From positions 92,164,951-92,228,950 of the forward strand of contig CM068825.1 of assembly GCA_028554795.2 (NCBI GenBank): 64,000 nucleotides of DNA. The letters run 5' to 3'. The position numbers and the translations under genes are program-made. The DNA is from Sinohyriopsis cumingii. Taxonomy: Eukaryota > Mollusca > Bivalvia > Unionida > Unionidae. Shown here piece after piece: positions 1 to 12,114 of the stretch (positions are counted from its first letter, which is position 1; every line of letters begins with the position of its first letter). The notes beneath the pieces were generated by a model, which saw only the letters and a list, made by a program, of their open reading frames with translations, was not told the origin of the DNA and made no database searches.

Positions 1-1039
1 GGAACAACATGTTTATTGTATTCATCCGAATCATGAAGAGGCGTAAAAGATGTCAGTCAGATATCAAATAAGCGACAGGGATGTTACTGGGTTTTTTTGT
101 TGTCTAATCCGAGTTTTCTCTTTTTTTCACCACCTTTACTACTACCACTGTTACTACTACTACTACTACTACTAATAATAATAATAATAAAAATATACCC
201 AGGGTGACATTATGTGCTGACAGCTAGTTTACATTATAACTTTGCAAGTAAAACAGATACGCGTAAGATTAATAAAGAATATACTCGATTCACCTCTACT
301 GCATTAAAGAATATAAAAGTAACAAACGTAAATATAAATAAAACAAGGATAAGTTACTGTTTGATATACCACACCTGCTACCTAGAAATATTTTGCAATT
401 ATAAAGTCAGGATTGCTTATTAGAATATTTGTAGAGGTATAATTTTTATTTAAAAAATCTGAACCATGTGTTGCTCATTAAGAATAATAGGCAAACTGTT
501 CCATGAAAATGTATCTGTGTAAGCAAGACATTTATGTTATATATAAATCATTGTTTTCGGTTAGCTTTGTTCATTTGTTCTAATATTCCTTACAACATCA
601 AAACAAAAATTCAGATATTATGACGCTAAATTACTTAATACCTTGAAAGTGACAACAGCTTGGCTGGTACTAATGTATTTTTTAACCGTCAGCGATCCAA
701 GATTGTTTAAAACAGATGATGCACATGCTAAAATATCTTGCACATTTAAAATTAACCCAGCTACTCTTTTCTGTATGATGTATAGGCTCTGTAAGGAAAA
801 AGGACTGCGGAGTTCTCTTTACACAGAACAAGAGTAGATAAGCTGTAAAGAAAAAACCGTATTGGATAAATTTAGAATCAAATGATCAGACATAAAACTT
901 CTATTTGAATAATTCTTACAGTGTAAGATAAATAGCGTTTAAACGTGGTTGGATAAGGATAAACTATTACCAATAAAATAACCTAAACGTTGTGCACATT
1001 TAAGAGTTTAAATTGTATTTCTTTATTTTCTCTAAATTT
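1..1039. other. AT-rich non-coding DNA, no gene seen
   Basis: Apart from the trinucleotide repeat near 137-190, I see no coding signal here. The open frame at 643-837 starts at TTG, has no ATG where a start would be needed and has no flanking splice sites, so it is treated as chance. Confidence 0.6.
137..190. repeat. (TAC)n/(TAA)n trinucleotide microsatellite
   Basis: A run of tac/act triplets passes directly into taa/ata triplets. This is an imperfect compound microsatellite with no coding context. Confidence 0.9.
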
Positions 1040-1445
1040 GGATGTTCGTTAAGCTGCGTAGATAACCATTGCCTGAGATTTCTGTAAATTTAGGCCAAGT
1101 ATATTGCCATAGATCCATTTTATATCAGATTGCAAACCTTCATTTAGTTTGCATTCAACAACGTTGACATCTTTAAAGCTAACATATTGTTATGTATCAT
1201 CTGCACACAGACACCAACAAAATATCTGAGACACTTTGAAAAAATTCTTTTCTCAGCTAATAACAGCTTGTAATGCTCTACTGGGACAAAAATCATCTTA
1301 TTGCGGATTTGATAACATTATCTGCTGATAAAATTAGGTACGAGCACTTTATGATGAACAGTAGCAAAAAGCTTTACATGGGCCTCAGAATAAAACTCTG
1401 TTGCGACATCAATACTCCTTAACCAGTCATTAATCAAACCAACGA
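1040..1445 (-). pseudogene. Decayed LINE reverse-transcriptase fragment
   Basis: Read on the minus strand with several frame changes, this stretch looks like the middle of a non-LTR retrotransposon reverse transcriptase. A segment 'SKAFATVHHKVL' resembles the palm motif A region (usually AFDTVxH, here with the key Asp lost). Further along comes 'CADDT', close to the catalytic F/YADD box. After it comes a segment that fits the usual region after motif C, ending in 'LNLQKSQAM', like the LNxxKT motif. Stops and frameshifts are frequent, so it cannot encode protein. The clade is not assigned; CR1/L2/Jockey-type elements fit best. The evidence is motif order alone, without any alignment. Confidence 0.5.
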
Positions 1446-4398
1446 CTGTAACGATATGATACGGTATAGTCCAATTACTTATTTTGTATGAATATGAATA
1501 AGTTCTCTTTCACTTCTTGGTTCTAGAAATCATGAAAAATATCTACGAACACATAAATATTGTACAATTAAACTTAAAGCCAAAAAAGCATGAAATTAGT
1601 ATGGTTTCACTTTATATATAGTCTTTATTTGCTAGTGCATGGAGAACACTAAATACCTGCTTGGTGTATCCATGTCGATAGTTAATCATTTACTTTAGAA
1701 CGTTAGGAGAGTCTGGACGTTGAATTATTTCTATTTTTTATATCTCGTATGAACATGCGCATGTACAAATAGATCACAATCATTTACTGAGTGTACATGT
1801 TAAAGTCCATGGGACACCACGATGAAAGATTTTTTTTGCATCCATCATCGAAGACAGGAATCTCACTCGTTTGAAATATTAATCGATTAAGGCAATTACT
1901 GTTTGTTTTTTTCTTACAGTGTATTTTTTCTTTCTATTTTCCCCCCTTTTTCCATTTACACATTATTTACTTCGACCTACTCCTTGCCAAATCCAGCTGA
2001 ATAAAATATGTACATTAATCAATAAATGGATTTGTTACAGATTATTAGTAATGGAAGCAATGAAACTGATTTTTCGAATTTAAGCACAGTATGCTTCATT
2101 CATTACTTAAACATGCTGGTAGATTTTTCACTATACCCTTTTTGATGTCCTGCTTTCGTTTTAAATGAGGATTGTTGTACCAGGTACCAATGTCAGGAAA
2201 AGTTGTTTTTGTACGCTAATGAATGTGACGTTATTATTGAATAAAATGTGAGAATAAAAAGTTAATATCGACAGCCACAGAATAAAAAGTTAATATCGAC
2301 AGCCATGTGAATGAAAGTTTAATTTTTTTCGTAACAGATCGTCATTTAAGTTGCCAAAAAAGAGTCATTTCCTTGGCTTCAAACAATTATGATAGTACCG
2401 CATTAAAATGATATAATCATAAGATTTTGACGTCGCTATAAGACATTCATTCGTTTTCAGTAGCAAAAACCGCACAAAAATACATACATAGACGATAACA
2501 ATATACGATAACAAAATATTACATAAAGTAATATCGACATAATTGATACAGATAATCAATCTATAATGAAAATCTATGAATTCGTTTTCTTGCAAATTAA
2601 AAATTATGACATAAAACAGGTGGATCAATGCATAAAACGAAAATATTTAGAAAGACACATTTTTTTGAGTTATGGATATTGCGACTCAACGGCCTTACGG
2701 TAAGTAACAAAAAGAGCTAAAAGCAACTAGTTTTGTAAAATAATAATAATTTATTTCTATAAAATACAAAATAAAAAATAAAAAATAACTTAATGTATGG
2801 TGAATAAAATCCTAAATAGTCCTAAATACCGGTAGTTCTATCAAATTCCAAAACTCTCGAGTAGTCTAAATGAGTTCCAGTGGTACTCCGACTGATGTTC
2901 ACTAATCTTAGCGTGCAATAAAATTAATAAACAAATCACACTAACATATACGCTCTTCTTAAATAAATTCACAGCAATATATATGATTTCAATATCTGAA
3001 TATTTCGAGCACGTTGTAATTCCAATGGATGATTGAAATAAAAATTGAATCTCTCAAGCAAACACAAGTAAATATATTCCAAGACTCTTATTATTACTAG
3101 GAATATACTATTCTCCAGTAAACAGCTCTTATATTAAAAGCTAACGCTAAGTTCCAGAAACAAATGAAAGAGGAATATTCTTTCTATAATGTTTTCAACG
3201 TGTACCCACAATCAGACGTTAGATAATCAGAAATTTGGTCATCCTTTCAAGACCTTTCAATGACGTTTGTCTTTGTCAGATCAAGTGATGTTTCCTTCAA
3301 AAACTTACAACTCAACCAGGAACATTATAGGTGAATTTACGCATCATACAAGAATGATTCATTTTTACGGTGCAATTGTGCGATTAAGAAGAAAATTAGT
3401 TTTTAAAATATTATTGACTATCATATAAATAATACACAAACATAGATATACGTAACCTGCACAATTACCTAAAGCTTAAGCATGGATAAGTGCCTTTATC
3501 TCACTTTTTTGAACACTTAAGAATACCTTATCTGGAGTATCAAATTTCATCACATAAATGATTTAGAAATTAAGAAAAGGTGAAATTTCTTGAATACTTT
3601 ACTTTGAAATGTAGACAAGTGCGAGAAGATAAAACTTTCTGAAGACTAATTAGCGCTTGATTGCGAGTTAGACAAAGAAATGTACATAGTTTACAGTTTG
3701 TTCCTTACGTTGTTTCTTATCTTTAGGAACCCAGTCTTGTGTCAGCTGATGATATGAAACAAATGCTACTAAAATCGTAGTCCTAACTGTAAAGTTCAAC
3801 GTGTGACGACGTGCGATATTTTTTTGAGGCAATTCAGTCACATACAAAACTGATATCTGTCAGTATTAAGGTACCTTGTATGCACCGACTCTGCTCAAAA
3901 TAGATTGAAGAAGAACTTACTTCCAATTTATATCCGACAGATCTTAACCGGCCTTTCATATTTGCCAATTTATCCGGTTGGCCCGTAGCTAGAAAGCGCT
4001 TAGGTGAAATCGATTTCTGTAATAGGATATGATGAGTTTCTTAATAACGTTCTACGGTAAAGCCGGTGCGAATGAATTTCGTTGGTAGTAAGATAATCCC
4101 AGGAATTTGCTTTATGGCAAAATGACACGACTATGCTGTGCAGAGCAAATAACGTACATTACTTACGCTGTGATAAAACTTATTGGATTTTTCGTCCTGC
4201 AACATTTCAGTATGACAATGATTTATAGTTCATGATTTAATAACAAAAATAAAATAATATAAAAGCGGATAAGTATGGTGCTTTCGTGGATAAAGACACC
4301 AAAATAGATGCGTATGGTGCGTTCTGAGACAATAGAGCATTAGTGCAGGGTATGACAAAATTGCTACAATTGTAAATCCGTTTTGCGACAGTGATAAG
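1446..4398. other. AT-rich non-coding DNA between repeats
   Basis: No convincing exon or RNA gene is seen. The only internal structure noted is the short direct duplication at 2,251-2,305. The minus-strand open frame at 2,365-2,628 has no domain or splice context. Confidence 0.55.
2251..2305. repeat. 28-bp direct tandem duplication (two units)
   Basis: The 28-base unit at 2,251-2,278 (beginning agaataaaaagttaatatcg) is repeated at once, and identically for 27 bases, at 2,279-2,305. The absence of differences suggests a recent slippage or duplication event. Confidence 0.95.
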
Positions 4399-4412
4399 CT
4401 ATATGGACAATT
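4399..4412. repeat. Left target-site duplication of the LINE
   Basis: The 14 bases ctatatggacaatt occur immediately before the C-rich start of the element and again, identically, at 10,148-10,161 immediately after its tail. This is the expected signature of target-primed reverse transcription and fixes both ends of the insertion. Confidence 0.95.
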
Positions 4413-4966
4413 CCCCCCTGCGGGTCCGGGGTTGTAGAATTGGCCCGACGTGCCTCGCTACGTGTCGTAAAAGGCGACTAAGTAGAGGCAACCTGTTTGA
4501 CGTGGGTTGCGTCCCGTGTCGGAGGAGGAAAGGATCCTGGTAGTTGAGCAGAGGCTTTCCCTGCAACACACTACTTTGGCCTCTACTTCTCTTAGACGGG
4601 TGGTCGGGATGGGCCCGGTTCCGACAAATCGGCTGGTCACGCCGAGCCCTAGGAGGTCGTTATTTACTCTCTCACCTTCTTTATCTGTCTCCTTGTATCT
4701 CTCTTGATACCACCGTTGCCCCTAAATTCTCTTCCTTTATCTTTCCCTTTTCCAAGTCTCAGAAGACTTCCTAGAAGGCGGTGGCTTAACGGGTCAATCG
4801 GGGGGTAATTTTACCGACCTTAGAAATTGGCGACTTCAGGGTCAATCAAAGGTAATTTTATCAACTGAGTATGGCATCTGTGTATCCCTGACACTTGAAA
4901 AGTGTCCCCTTGTTGGGCTCCTTGGTGGGTGGGGAGCACGGGTGCTGAATTTTTATTCAAGCCAAA
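4413..4966 (+). promoter_or_regulatory. LINE 5' UTR, likely internal promoter region
   Basis: These 554 bases precede ORF1. They start with a run of six C and are relatively GC-rich for about 250 bases, then become pyrimidine-rich (tctctcaccttctttatctg). Non-LTR elements of this group usually carry an internal RNA polymerase II promoter at the very 5' end; that function is inferred here. Short open frames at 4,507-4,774 show no recognisable domain and are probably incidental. Confidence 0.6.
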
Positions 4967-6133
4967 ATGGAAAATCAAAAAAATAAAAATAAGCGTACCA
5001 AAACGGGAACTGACTCAGATGATGAACCATGTAGTGTGGAATCGTTTCCTCGCTTCATGGTCATCAAATCAAAAGATGAAACCAAACCCCTAGCCGCACT
5101 ATCGCCATTTATAATCGAAAAGACTATACTTGGATTAGTCGGCAAACCAAAAAGCGTTAAAAAGATTAAATCAGGTGGTCTGCTTGTGGAGTGCGAACGT
5201 AAAGCACACACTGAGAACATTAAAAAAATTAAGGTATTTCATGACATCCCAGTGACTTGTTTCGCACACACATCGCTAAATACATCAAAAGGCGTCATTC
5301 GTTGCCGTGCCTTGGCTGGAGTCAGCGACAAAGACATCGTAGAGGGGATGAAAAGTGAAGGTGTCACTGCAGTTCGTAGGATTCGTATCAAACGAAACAA
5401 CGATCTGCAAGACACCAACACCATTATACTCACCTTCAACAGACCAACGGTACCTAAAGTTGTCAAAGTTGGGTTCTTACAAGTTAGGGTTGAGGTATAC
5501 ATACCAAATCCCCTCCGATGCTACAAATGTCAAAAATACGATCATCATGAAGACCGCTGTTCCAGAAACCAAGTATGTGGACGATGTGGAGACCCTTCTC
5601 ATCGGGAATCCGAGTGCAAAGCCACTCCGCATTGCGTCAACTGCGGCAAGGAACACCATGCAAATTCAAAAGATTGCGATATATGGAAACAGGAGAAGGA
5701 AATCCAAAGGATCAAATACACATCCAACATCCCGTATCCAGAGGCCAGGAAGCTTGTACAAACTAGAACATCACTCCCCGGCCCATCCTTCTCAACCATA
5801 GTAAAGAGCAATCAAAAAGCAACGAAAGACGCCCAAACCCAAACAGACCCACCTGAATCCCCTTCCGTCTCGAACATATCGCATTACAAACCCCCAAAAA
5901 ACTCAACATCGACGCAAACAACGATCAACAATCCTCCACCATCAAAATCACCAAACAGTAAGAAAAAGACGACAGCAAATAGGCAGCAAAAAGGGTCTGA
6001 TGACCCAATAAAACTGCACAATAGGTTTGGAGACTTTGAGGATATGGATGCAGAAGAATCTGCTCCATGTCCTCAAGGTGGCTCCAAACCTAACAACAAA
6101 AAATTCACCCCCGTACTTCCTCCAGATAAATAA
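4967..6133 (+). CDS. LINE ORF1: Gag-like nucleic-acid-binding protein with CCHC knuckles
   Basis: The ORF gives an intact 388-residue protein. The start is in a good Kozak setting (gccaaaATGg). Residues 1-30 are basic and acidic and look disordered. Residues 30-180 hold a region with the spacing of the RRM-like fold usual in such ORF1 proteins; this is judged from general pattern only. Residues 185-237 carry three clustered zinc knuckles of the CxxC-x4-H-x4-C type, beginning CYKCQKYDHHEDRC, then CGRCGDPSHRESEC, then CVNCGKEHHANSKDC. Residues 260-380 are rich in Pro, Ser, Thr, Lys and Gln, which suggests disorder. The family role is to bind element RNA and form the ribonucleoprotein used in retrotransposition. 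ORF2 starts 62 bases downstream. There is no stop or frameshift. Confidence 0.92.
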   Translation: MENQKNKNKRTKTGTDSDDEPCSVESFPRFMVIKSKDETKPLAALSPFIIEKTILGLVGKPKSVKKIKSGGLLVECERKAHTENIKKIKVFHDIPVTCFAHTSLNTSKGVIRCRALAGVSDKDIVEGMKSEGVTAVRRIRIKRNNDLQDTNTIILTFNRPTVPKVVKVGFLQVRVEVYIPNPLRCYKCQKYDHHEDRCSRNQVCGRCGDPSHRESECKATPHCVNCGKEHHANSKDCDIWKQEKEIQRIKYTSNIPYPEARKLVQTRTSLPGPSFSTIVKSNQKATKDAQTQTDPPESPSVSNISHYKPPKNSTSTQTTINNPPPSKSPNSKKKTTANRQQKGSDDPIKLHNRFGDFEDMDAEESAPCPQGGSKPNNKKFTPVLPPDK

Positions 6134-7143
6134 CCAAAGACATTGCCTCCGCGAAATGTCTAACCTAGCTCCAGAATCTTCAATATAAACTTGTAATGAA
6201 GAACACCATCATACAATGGAACTGTAGAGGACTTAAAGCCAACTACAATGATATTCTTTTGCTCTTAAACGAACGTGATCCTGCAGTACTATGTCTTCAG
6301 GAAACATTTTTGAAAGATACAGATAACATCACACTTAAAAACTACTCCCTGTTTAACAACTACTCTCATAATGTTGACAGAGCCTCAGGAGGAGTCTCTG
6401 TTATTGTGAACAACAGAGCCCCTCATAGCGTCATCCCTCTAAACACAAATTTACAAGCCACTGCTGTGAGCGTCACTCTGCATCGGGTGATTACCTTTTG
6501 TTCTATCTACATACCACCAAACACCAATTTAGTAACAAATGAATTAGACGACCTTGTTCAACAACTCCCCGCACCCTTTATTCTACTCGGTGATTTTAAT
6601 GCCCATAACATTTTATGGGGTTCAAATCACATAAGTGACAGAGGTCACAAAATAGAAGACTTCATTTCCAGACACGATTTGTGTCTATATAATACCAAAT
6701 CACCGACATATTTACACCCAGGAACTGGTACATACACGTGTATTGATTTGACAATTTGTACCCCATCGCTGCTTTTGGACTATGAATGGAAGGTCGCTGA
6801 TGACCTTCACAGCAGTGATCACTTTCCAATCTCTCTTAACAATACCAACGTTACAATTGACGAAGCAGTTCCACATTGGAATTTAAAGAAGGCCGACTGG
6901 GCCAAATTTGAAACACTTTGTACAACTAGACTTAATAGGGATACTGTCTTAAACGACAATAACCCTTTTCAATATTTTACTTCTGTTTTAATCGACAATG
7001 CAGAAGAATCCATTCCCAAGTCCTCACCAAACGGTAAAAAACTCTCAAAACCATGGTTCACAAAAGAATGTAAAGAGGCCATTAGACAACGCCGAGAAGC
7101 ACTGAAAAATTTTAATAATCGTCCAACACCCGAAAATTTAACT

Positions 7144-7146
7144 TAG
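7144..7146 (+). other. In-frame TAG stop in LINE ORF2
   Basis: The frame remains open with family-like sequence on both sides of this codon (endonuclease side ending ENLT, continuing YRIVRANARG), so the TAG is a premature stop and not the natural end of the protein. Confidence 0.9.
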
Positions 7147-7564
7147 TACCGTATTGTTCGGGCCAATGCTCGCGGCACGATTAAACAAAGTAAAAGAACA
7201 TCATGGAAAAAATATGTTTCAACTCTAAACTCTCGTTCCTCTATAAAGAAAGTTTGGGACACGATCCGCAAAATCAATGGAAATAGGAAATACAATTCCT
7301 TTCGACATCTCAAAGTAAACAACAAGAATATCAATTCCAAACATGACATTGTTAACATACTTGCTGATAGCTTCTCAAAAAATTCCTCATCCTCTAATTA
7401 CTCAGAAGCATTCAGAAGATTAAAAACTCACAAAGAAAAGACACGGTTGAAATTCACATTGAATAACTCAGAAAGTTATAATCAACCGTTTACAATGTAT
7501 GAGCTGAAGGAATCTCTGAATAAGGCCCATGATACATCCACTGGGCCTGACGAAATACATTACC

Positions 7565-7580
7565 AGTTTTTGAACACCTC
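7565..7580 (+). other. One-base frameshift in LINE ORF2
   Basis: Family-like sequence in frame 1 up to the GPDEIHYQFL segment continues in frame 3 from about 7,575 (LPEPSLTALL). The shift is consistent with loss of one A in the ttttgaacacc stretch. The upstream frame then meets TAA within a few codons. Confidence 0.85.
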
Positions 7581-9875
7581 CCAGAACCTTCATTAACAGC
7601 CCTTCTAGACATTTTCAACAATTTATGGATTACTGGTAATGTACCTAAAATCTGGAAAGAGGCAACAGTAATACCAGTTCCCAAACCCGGTAAAGATAGC
7701 GCAGATCCTAACAGCTATCGACCAATTGCACTCACAAGCTGTGTGTGCAAAACAGTGGAACGAATGATCAATTCTCGGCTTGTCTGGTACTTGGAAACTA
7801 ATAATTTAATATCTCCTTTCCAAAGTGGCTTTCGATATGGCCGGAGCACCAACGATCATCTGGTTAGACTAGAAACATTTATTCGAGATGCATTTATCAA
7901 GAAAGAACACTTAGTAGCGGTTTTCTTTGATTTAGAAAAGGCATATGACACGACATGGAAGTACGGGATACTAAATGACCTGCACGATCTAGGTCTAAAA
8001 GGCCGTCTGCCCTCTTTCATATCCAACCTTCTCTCCGACAGAGAATTCAAAGTACGAGTGGGCTCTACCCTCTCAGATCTGCACGAGCAAGAGATGGGTG
8101 TGCCCCAGGACAGTATTTTATCTGTGACGCTCTTTAACATCAAAATTAATAGCATCACCAAGTGTTTGACTCCTGGTGTGGATTGCTCGTTATACGTTGA
8201 TGATTTTCTAATATGTTATCGGTCAAAGCACATGCATACAATTGAAAGACAACTGCAGCAAAATATAAACAAAATTCAAAATTGGGCCAATGCAAACGGT
8301 TTTAAATTCTCGAAATCAAAAACGGTATGCATGCATTTCTGTCAGTTACGAAAACATCATGATGAACCGAACCTCACGCTGGATGGAACACCTATTCCAG
8401 TTGTTGAGGAAACCAAATTTTTAGGTATAATCTTTGACAGAAAACTGACCTTTATTCCACACCTAAAGAACTTAAAAGCTAAATGCTTAAAAGCACTTAA
8501 CCTACTTAAAGTAGTAGCGCACACTGACTGGGGTGCTGATAGAAAAGTCATCCTAAATTTATACAGAACGTTTATTCGCTCCAAACTAGACTATGGTTGC
8601 GTTGTGTATGGTTCAGCCAGAAAATCGTATCTTAAAATGCTTGATCCAATTCATCATCAGGGAATAAGACTGGCTCTGGGAGCATTTAAAACATCCCCGT
8701 GTGAAAGCCTTCTAGCTGAGGCGAATGAACCACCCTTATCGCATCGTAGAGAAATGCTTTCCGCACAGTATGCTCTCAAATTAAAATCAAACCCTCTGAA
8801 TCCTGCTTTTTCGGCTGTTTTTCAACCCAAATACAAAACTTTATACGAAAATAAACCAAACGCCATACCTTCCTTTGGCATTAGAATATCATCCAGCCTT
8901 GACACTACAAATATAGATCTTTCTAAAATTCAGAAAACATCCATCTCCGAAACGCCACCCTGGCTAATTAAACAACCAAAAGTACGTTTTACGCTACACG
9001 ATGGAAAAAAATCCGAAACAAACCCTTCTATCTTCCACAACTCTTACCATGAACTCCTCACCGAATTTAAAAACTATACCAGAATTTACACTGATGGATC
9101 AAAGGATGAGGAAAAGGCTGCTGCAGCCTTTGTTTGTGGAAATCACACAACGCAAGTTCGCTTACCAAATGGAGCATCAGTTTTTACAGCCGAAATCAGA
9201 GCAATAGACCTTGCTCTGCAACATATAGAAAAGAACCGTATTTCAAACTGTATCATCTTCTCCGACTCGCTATCAGTACTCCAGTCACTACACAATAGAA
9301 AACTGGAGAACCCATTATTGAAAAACATACTTGTAAAAAATACCGAGCTGAGTGTCTCCCACAATATAATATACTGTTGGTTACCTAGCCACATTGGTAT
9401 TAAAGGTAACGAAAAAGCAGATCGCTCTGCTAAAATGGCCCTTTCTCAAGAACCATCTAATTTTAAAATACCATATACTGATTTTAAACCTTGTATCAGA
9501 AAGTTCTTACGTCAGAAGTGGCAGGCATCATGGAATGATGTTGTAAATAACAAACTTCACGCAATCAAACCAACTCTAGGAGAATGGACTCCTTCCTACA
9601 GAACCATGCGTAGGGAGGAGGTAGTCATTGCAAGAATCCGAATTGGTCATACTTATATCACCCACACCCACATACTAAAAGGTGAAGACCCACCAGAGTG
9701 CGTTTCTTGCAATGAACCATTCATTGTCAAGCACTTTATGATAGAGTGCTTTGACCTACAACCTACGCGCGATCGTTATTACATTGTGCATGACATGAAA
9801 GAACTTTTTGATAATATAAACATCACTCGTATTATAGAGTTCTTGAAAGCCGTAAATATTTACTCTAAACTCTGA

Positions 9876-10147
9876 CTTTTATGCTATCACCTTGTGCAGT
9901 TTTATGCAATATATATACCGTCCCATTTTAATACCTATTCATCTTTTTTACATCTCCCGTTGATCGGGAAGCTTTATTTTGCACCGTTACCATCTTACCG
10001 TTTTTAATTTCAACCATTTGTTCTTTTATATCGCTGGTCGATATAGGACCTTTTGTAAGTTTTAAAAGATTATACAAATAACACTTTGTTTGGCGCTAAA
10101 TAGCCTAAAAGTGCTGATGCGCCGTTAAAAAACAAACAATCAATCAA
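9876..10147 (+). other. LINE 3' UTR and tail
   Basis: The 272 bases between the ORF2 stop and the target-site duplication end in gccgttaaaaaacaaacaatcaatcaa. Short A-rich or (ATCAA)-type tails in place of long poly(A) are usual in the I/Nimb group. Confidence 0.8.
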
Positions 10148-10161
10148 CTATATGGACAATT
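10148..10161. repeat. Right target-site duplication of the LINE
   Basis: Identical 14-base copy of 4,399-4,412, placed immediately after the element tail. Confidence 0.95.
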
Positions 10162-12114
10162 ATCACATCGAAACATTGTATTTAAAAATATTGAACTCAA
10201 TGTCATGTGGCGGAGAACGCCACATGGAAAAGGTCACAGTCTTGTGTAATACTTAGTTATTCCATTTTTATTATATATCCATTTTTATTATATCCTTCAA
10301 AAGAAACATTTGATTTATTGTGTTCTGTTGAAGTCATAGTACAATTGAAACAAAATAGTCTTTCATCGTTTAATTGAACAGTTCACATTTCGATCATTGT
10401 CTCAATTAAACCTGAACACCGTGCAGTAATAAAGACTACGTTACATGATAATAAATATAATATGTCTTACAGTGATTTGGAAATGGTATTTATGTCCAAA
10501 TATCGTATCTAGGAAACTGCCAACTTGTATTCATTGAACCATAGATATTATGCATACGACATTAGGACATAATGTAAATTCATTAAAAGCTGATCTTTAG
10601 GGGTTCAACTTATTGACATCTCTTTTTGTTCCTGCGTTGAGATTGAAACCACCATGCATTTCTTCATATCTGTTCTAAGTACCGTAGATAACGATTAGAA
10701 AATTACTCTCAATGAAATATGCAACTATTAGCTTAGATTTACTGTTTTTGGGTGAAAGGCAAGACAAATGAAAAATATAGAATTTAACATCATATATACA
10801 AATACATAACCTATAGAGGACGAATTCGATGATTTAATTAAATCATTCTCTCTCATCCTCTAATCACTTTTCATTATGTTGTCACGTTGAGTATAGTTAG
10901 TACCTGCATTATATAGAAAGAGGGCTAATTGAAGTTGTCCAGTTGTAGCCAATCATATTGTTTCATATTGTAACACTGTTATTTGTCTAAACTAATTAGA
11001 CTATACACAGTACGAAGTAATCTATAGCCGAATGGATGCATATCACGGATTATTGTCAAGCATGTTTCTAAAACTGAAAGAAATACATTAGAACATAGAA
11101 CGGAATTCTCAGATAGGTTTAGTCAGATTTAAAGCAGATCATTGGATTTGGATCAATGTTCTATTGATTTATCTATAACGAATTAAATAAGTTTACTAGT
11201 AAGATTTATGAACGGGATGGTATCATATGTAATTACCTGTTAGATTTGCGGGGGAAAACTCATACTGTAGCATGTATATTTACCAGTCCGATGTAGGTAA
11301 GGGATTCATATTATTCATATTGTGTCATATATATTTACCATCAGATATATATAAGGGATTCCTATTTTATCATACATTTCTGATACAGACGAAACTTGCC
11401 AAATAATGTTACCACTTTTATCTATGATTGGATCCTTGGAGATCATACCATCTCGTGTCATCGGTTTTGTACGCAAGTGAATACTAATTAGGCACTAAAA
11501 GATTCTAAAACAGTTGGATGTAAGTTTAGAGGAAATTTGTGAAAATTACATTAAACTTGTTCAAGAATTTTAAACTGATATGGTATTGACGGGTAACTGC
11601 AAAACGTGAAATCTCTGAACTTGATAGAGTTAAAGATTCCCAAAGAATCAAAAGAAAAGAACACTTTGCACTACATTACGACGTTTCATAACTGGCGAAA
11701 CCAATGTGATAAATGACAGCAATGCTACTGTAACAAGAAGTGCAAAAAGTCTAGACAGAAATATAAGATAAACACTAACATTGCAAGTGACGTACGTGGT
11801 AGAATGAAGAATAGGAAGAAAATGATCGATGAAGTTTACAAGAAAACAATTACTGTCGGCCTATGAATAAATTTTATCTGGGATGAAAATATTTAAATGA
11901 GATTATTCCATATAGTGATATTGGTATCACCTTCTAGCGCTTTGCTCCAAAATAAACTTTGATGGCACGCCACTCATTAACTGAAACATAGCACAAAGTC
12001 GGATAAAGATAGGAATAATTTGTTACCTGCATTTGGTTTAACAAAACAAAATAAACTCGGATATATCCTATTCAGCAGTCACAACCTAAATATCAGTTAG
12101 AGCTTTTTGGTTTG
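10162..12114. other. AT-rich non-coding DNA, no gene seen
   Basis: I see no exon-like frame with splice sites, RNA gene or recognisable repeat in this interval, apart from short local duplications such as 'ccatttttattatat' occurring twice near 10,263-10,295. Confidence 0.55.

Larger units (their letters stand above)
6196..9875 (+). pseudogene. LINE ORF2: endonuclease-reverse transcriptase-RNase H, disrupted
   Basis: One original reading frame is now cut by two lesions: an in-frame TAG at 7,144-7,146 and a net one-base shift near 7,570-7,575. The first part (6,196-7,143, 316 residues) is an APE-type endonuclease: WNCRG with Asn9, LQETF with Glu36, GDFNAHN at 132-138, and SSDHF with Asp208/His209. 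The open part after the shift (7,743-9,875, 710 residues) holds the reverse transcriptase: FFDLEKAYDT (61-70), PQDSIL (121-126) and YVDD (151-154). RNase H follows, with YTDGS (Asp451), TAEIRA (Glu484), FSDSL (Asp508), then His550 and Asp560. A CxxC-x7-H-x4-C finger ends it (residues 653-669). The motif B box has Asp where PQG is normally invariant. The family protein nicks the target and copies its RNA into DNA. This copy should be inactive. Confidence 0.93.
4413..10147 (+). mobile_element. Near full-length non-LTR retrotransposon, I/Nimb-like
   Basis: This 5,735-bp element runs 5' UTR, ORF1, ORF2, 3' UTR and a short A-rich tail ending in caatcaatcaa. Perfect 14-bp target-site duplications flank it, so it is a complete single insertion. 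The 5' end (cccccctgcgggtccggggt, then a 'cgtaaaaggcgacta' segment) resembles the 5' ends I associate with Nimb elements. ORF1 has a Gag-like protein with CCHC knuckles. ORF2 has an APE-type endonuclease, reverse transcriptase, RNase H and a C-terminal CCHC finger; the combination with RNase H supports the I group. Base composition is clearly less AT-rich than the surroundings. The copy looks young, since the duplication is identical and ORF1 is intact, but ORF2 is disrupted, so it cannot move on its own. The family name is from memory of such elements, not from a search. Confidence 0.93.

Noticed and set aside
643-837. Open frame that looks like a small secreted peptide
   Set aside because: It opens with TTG, has no ATG before the hydrophobic stretch, and has no splice or promoter support.
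5355-5801. 148-codon frame overlapping LINE ORF1
   Set aside because: It lies in another frame of an ORF1 that has clear zinc knuckles; no domain of its own.
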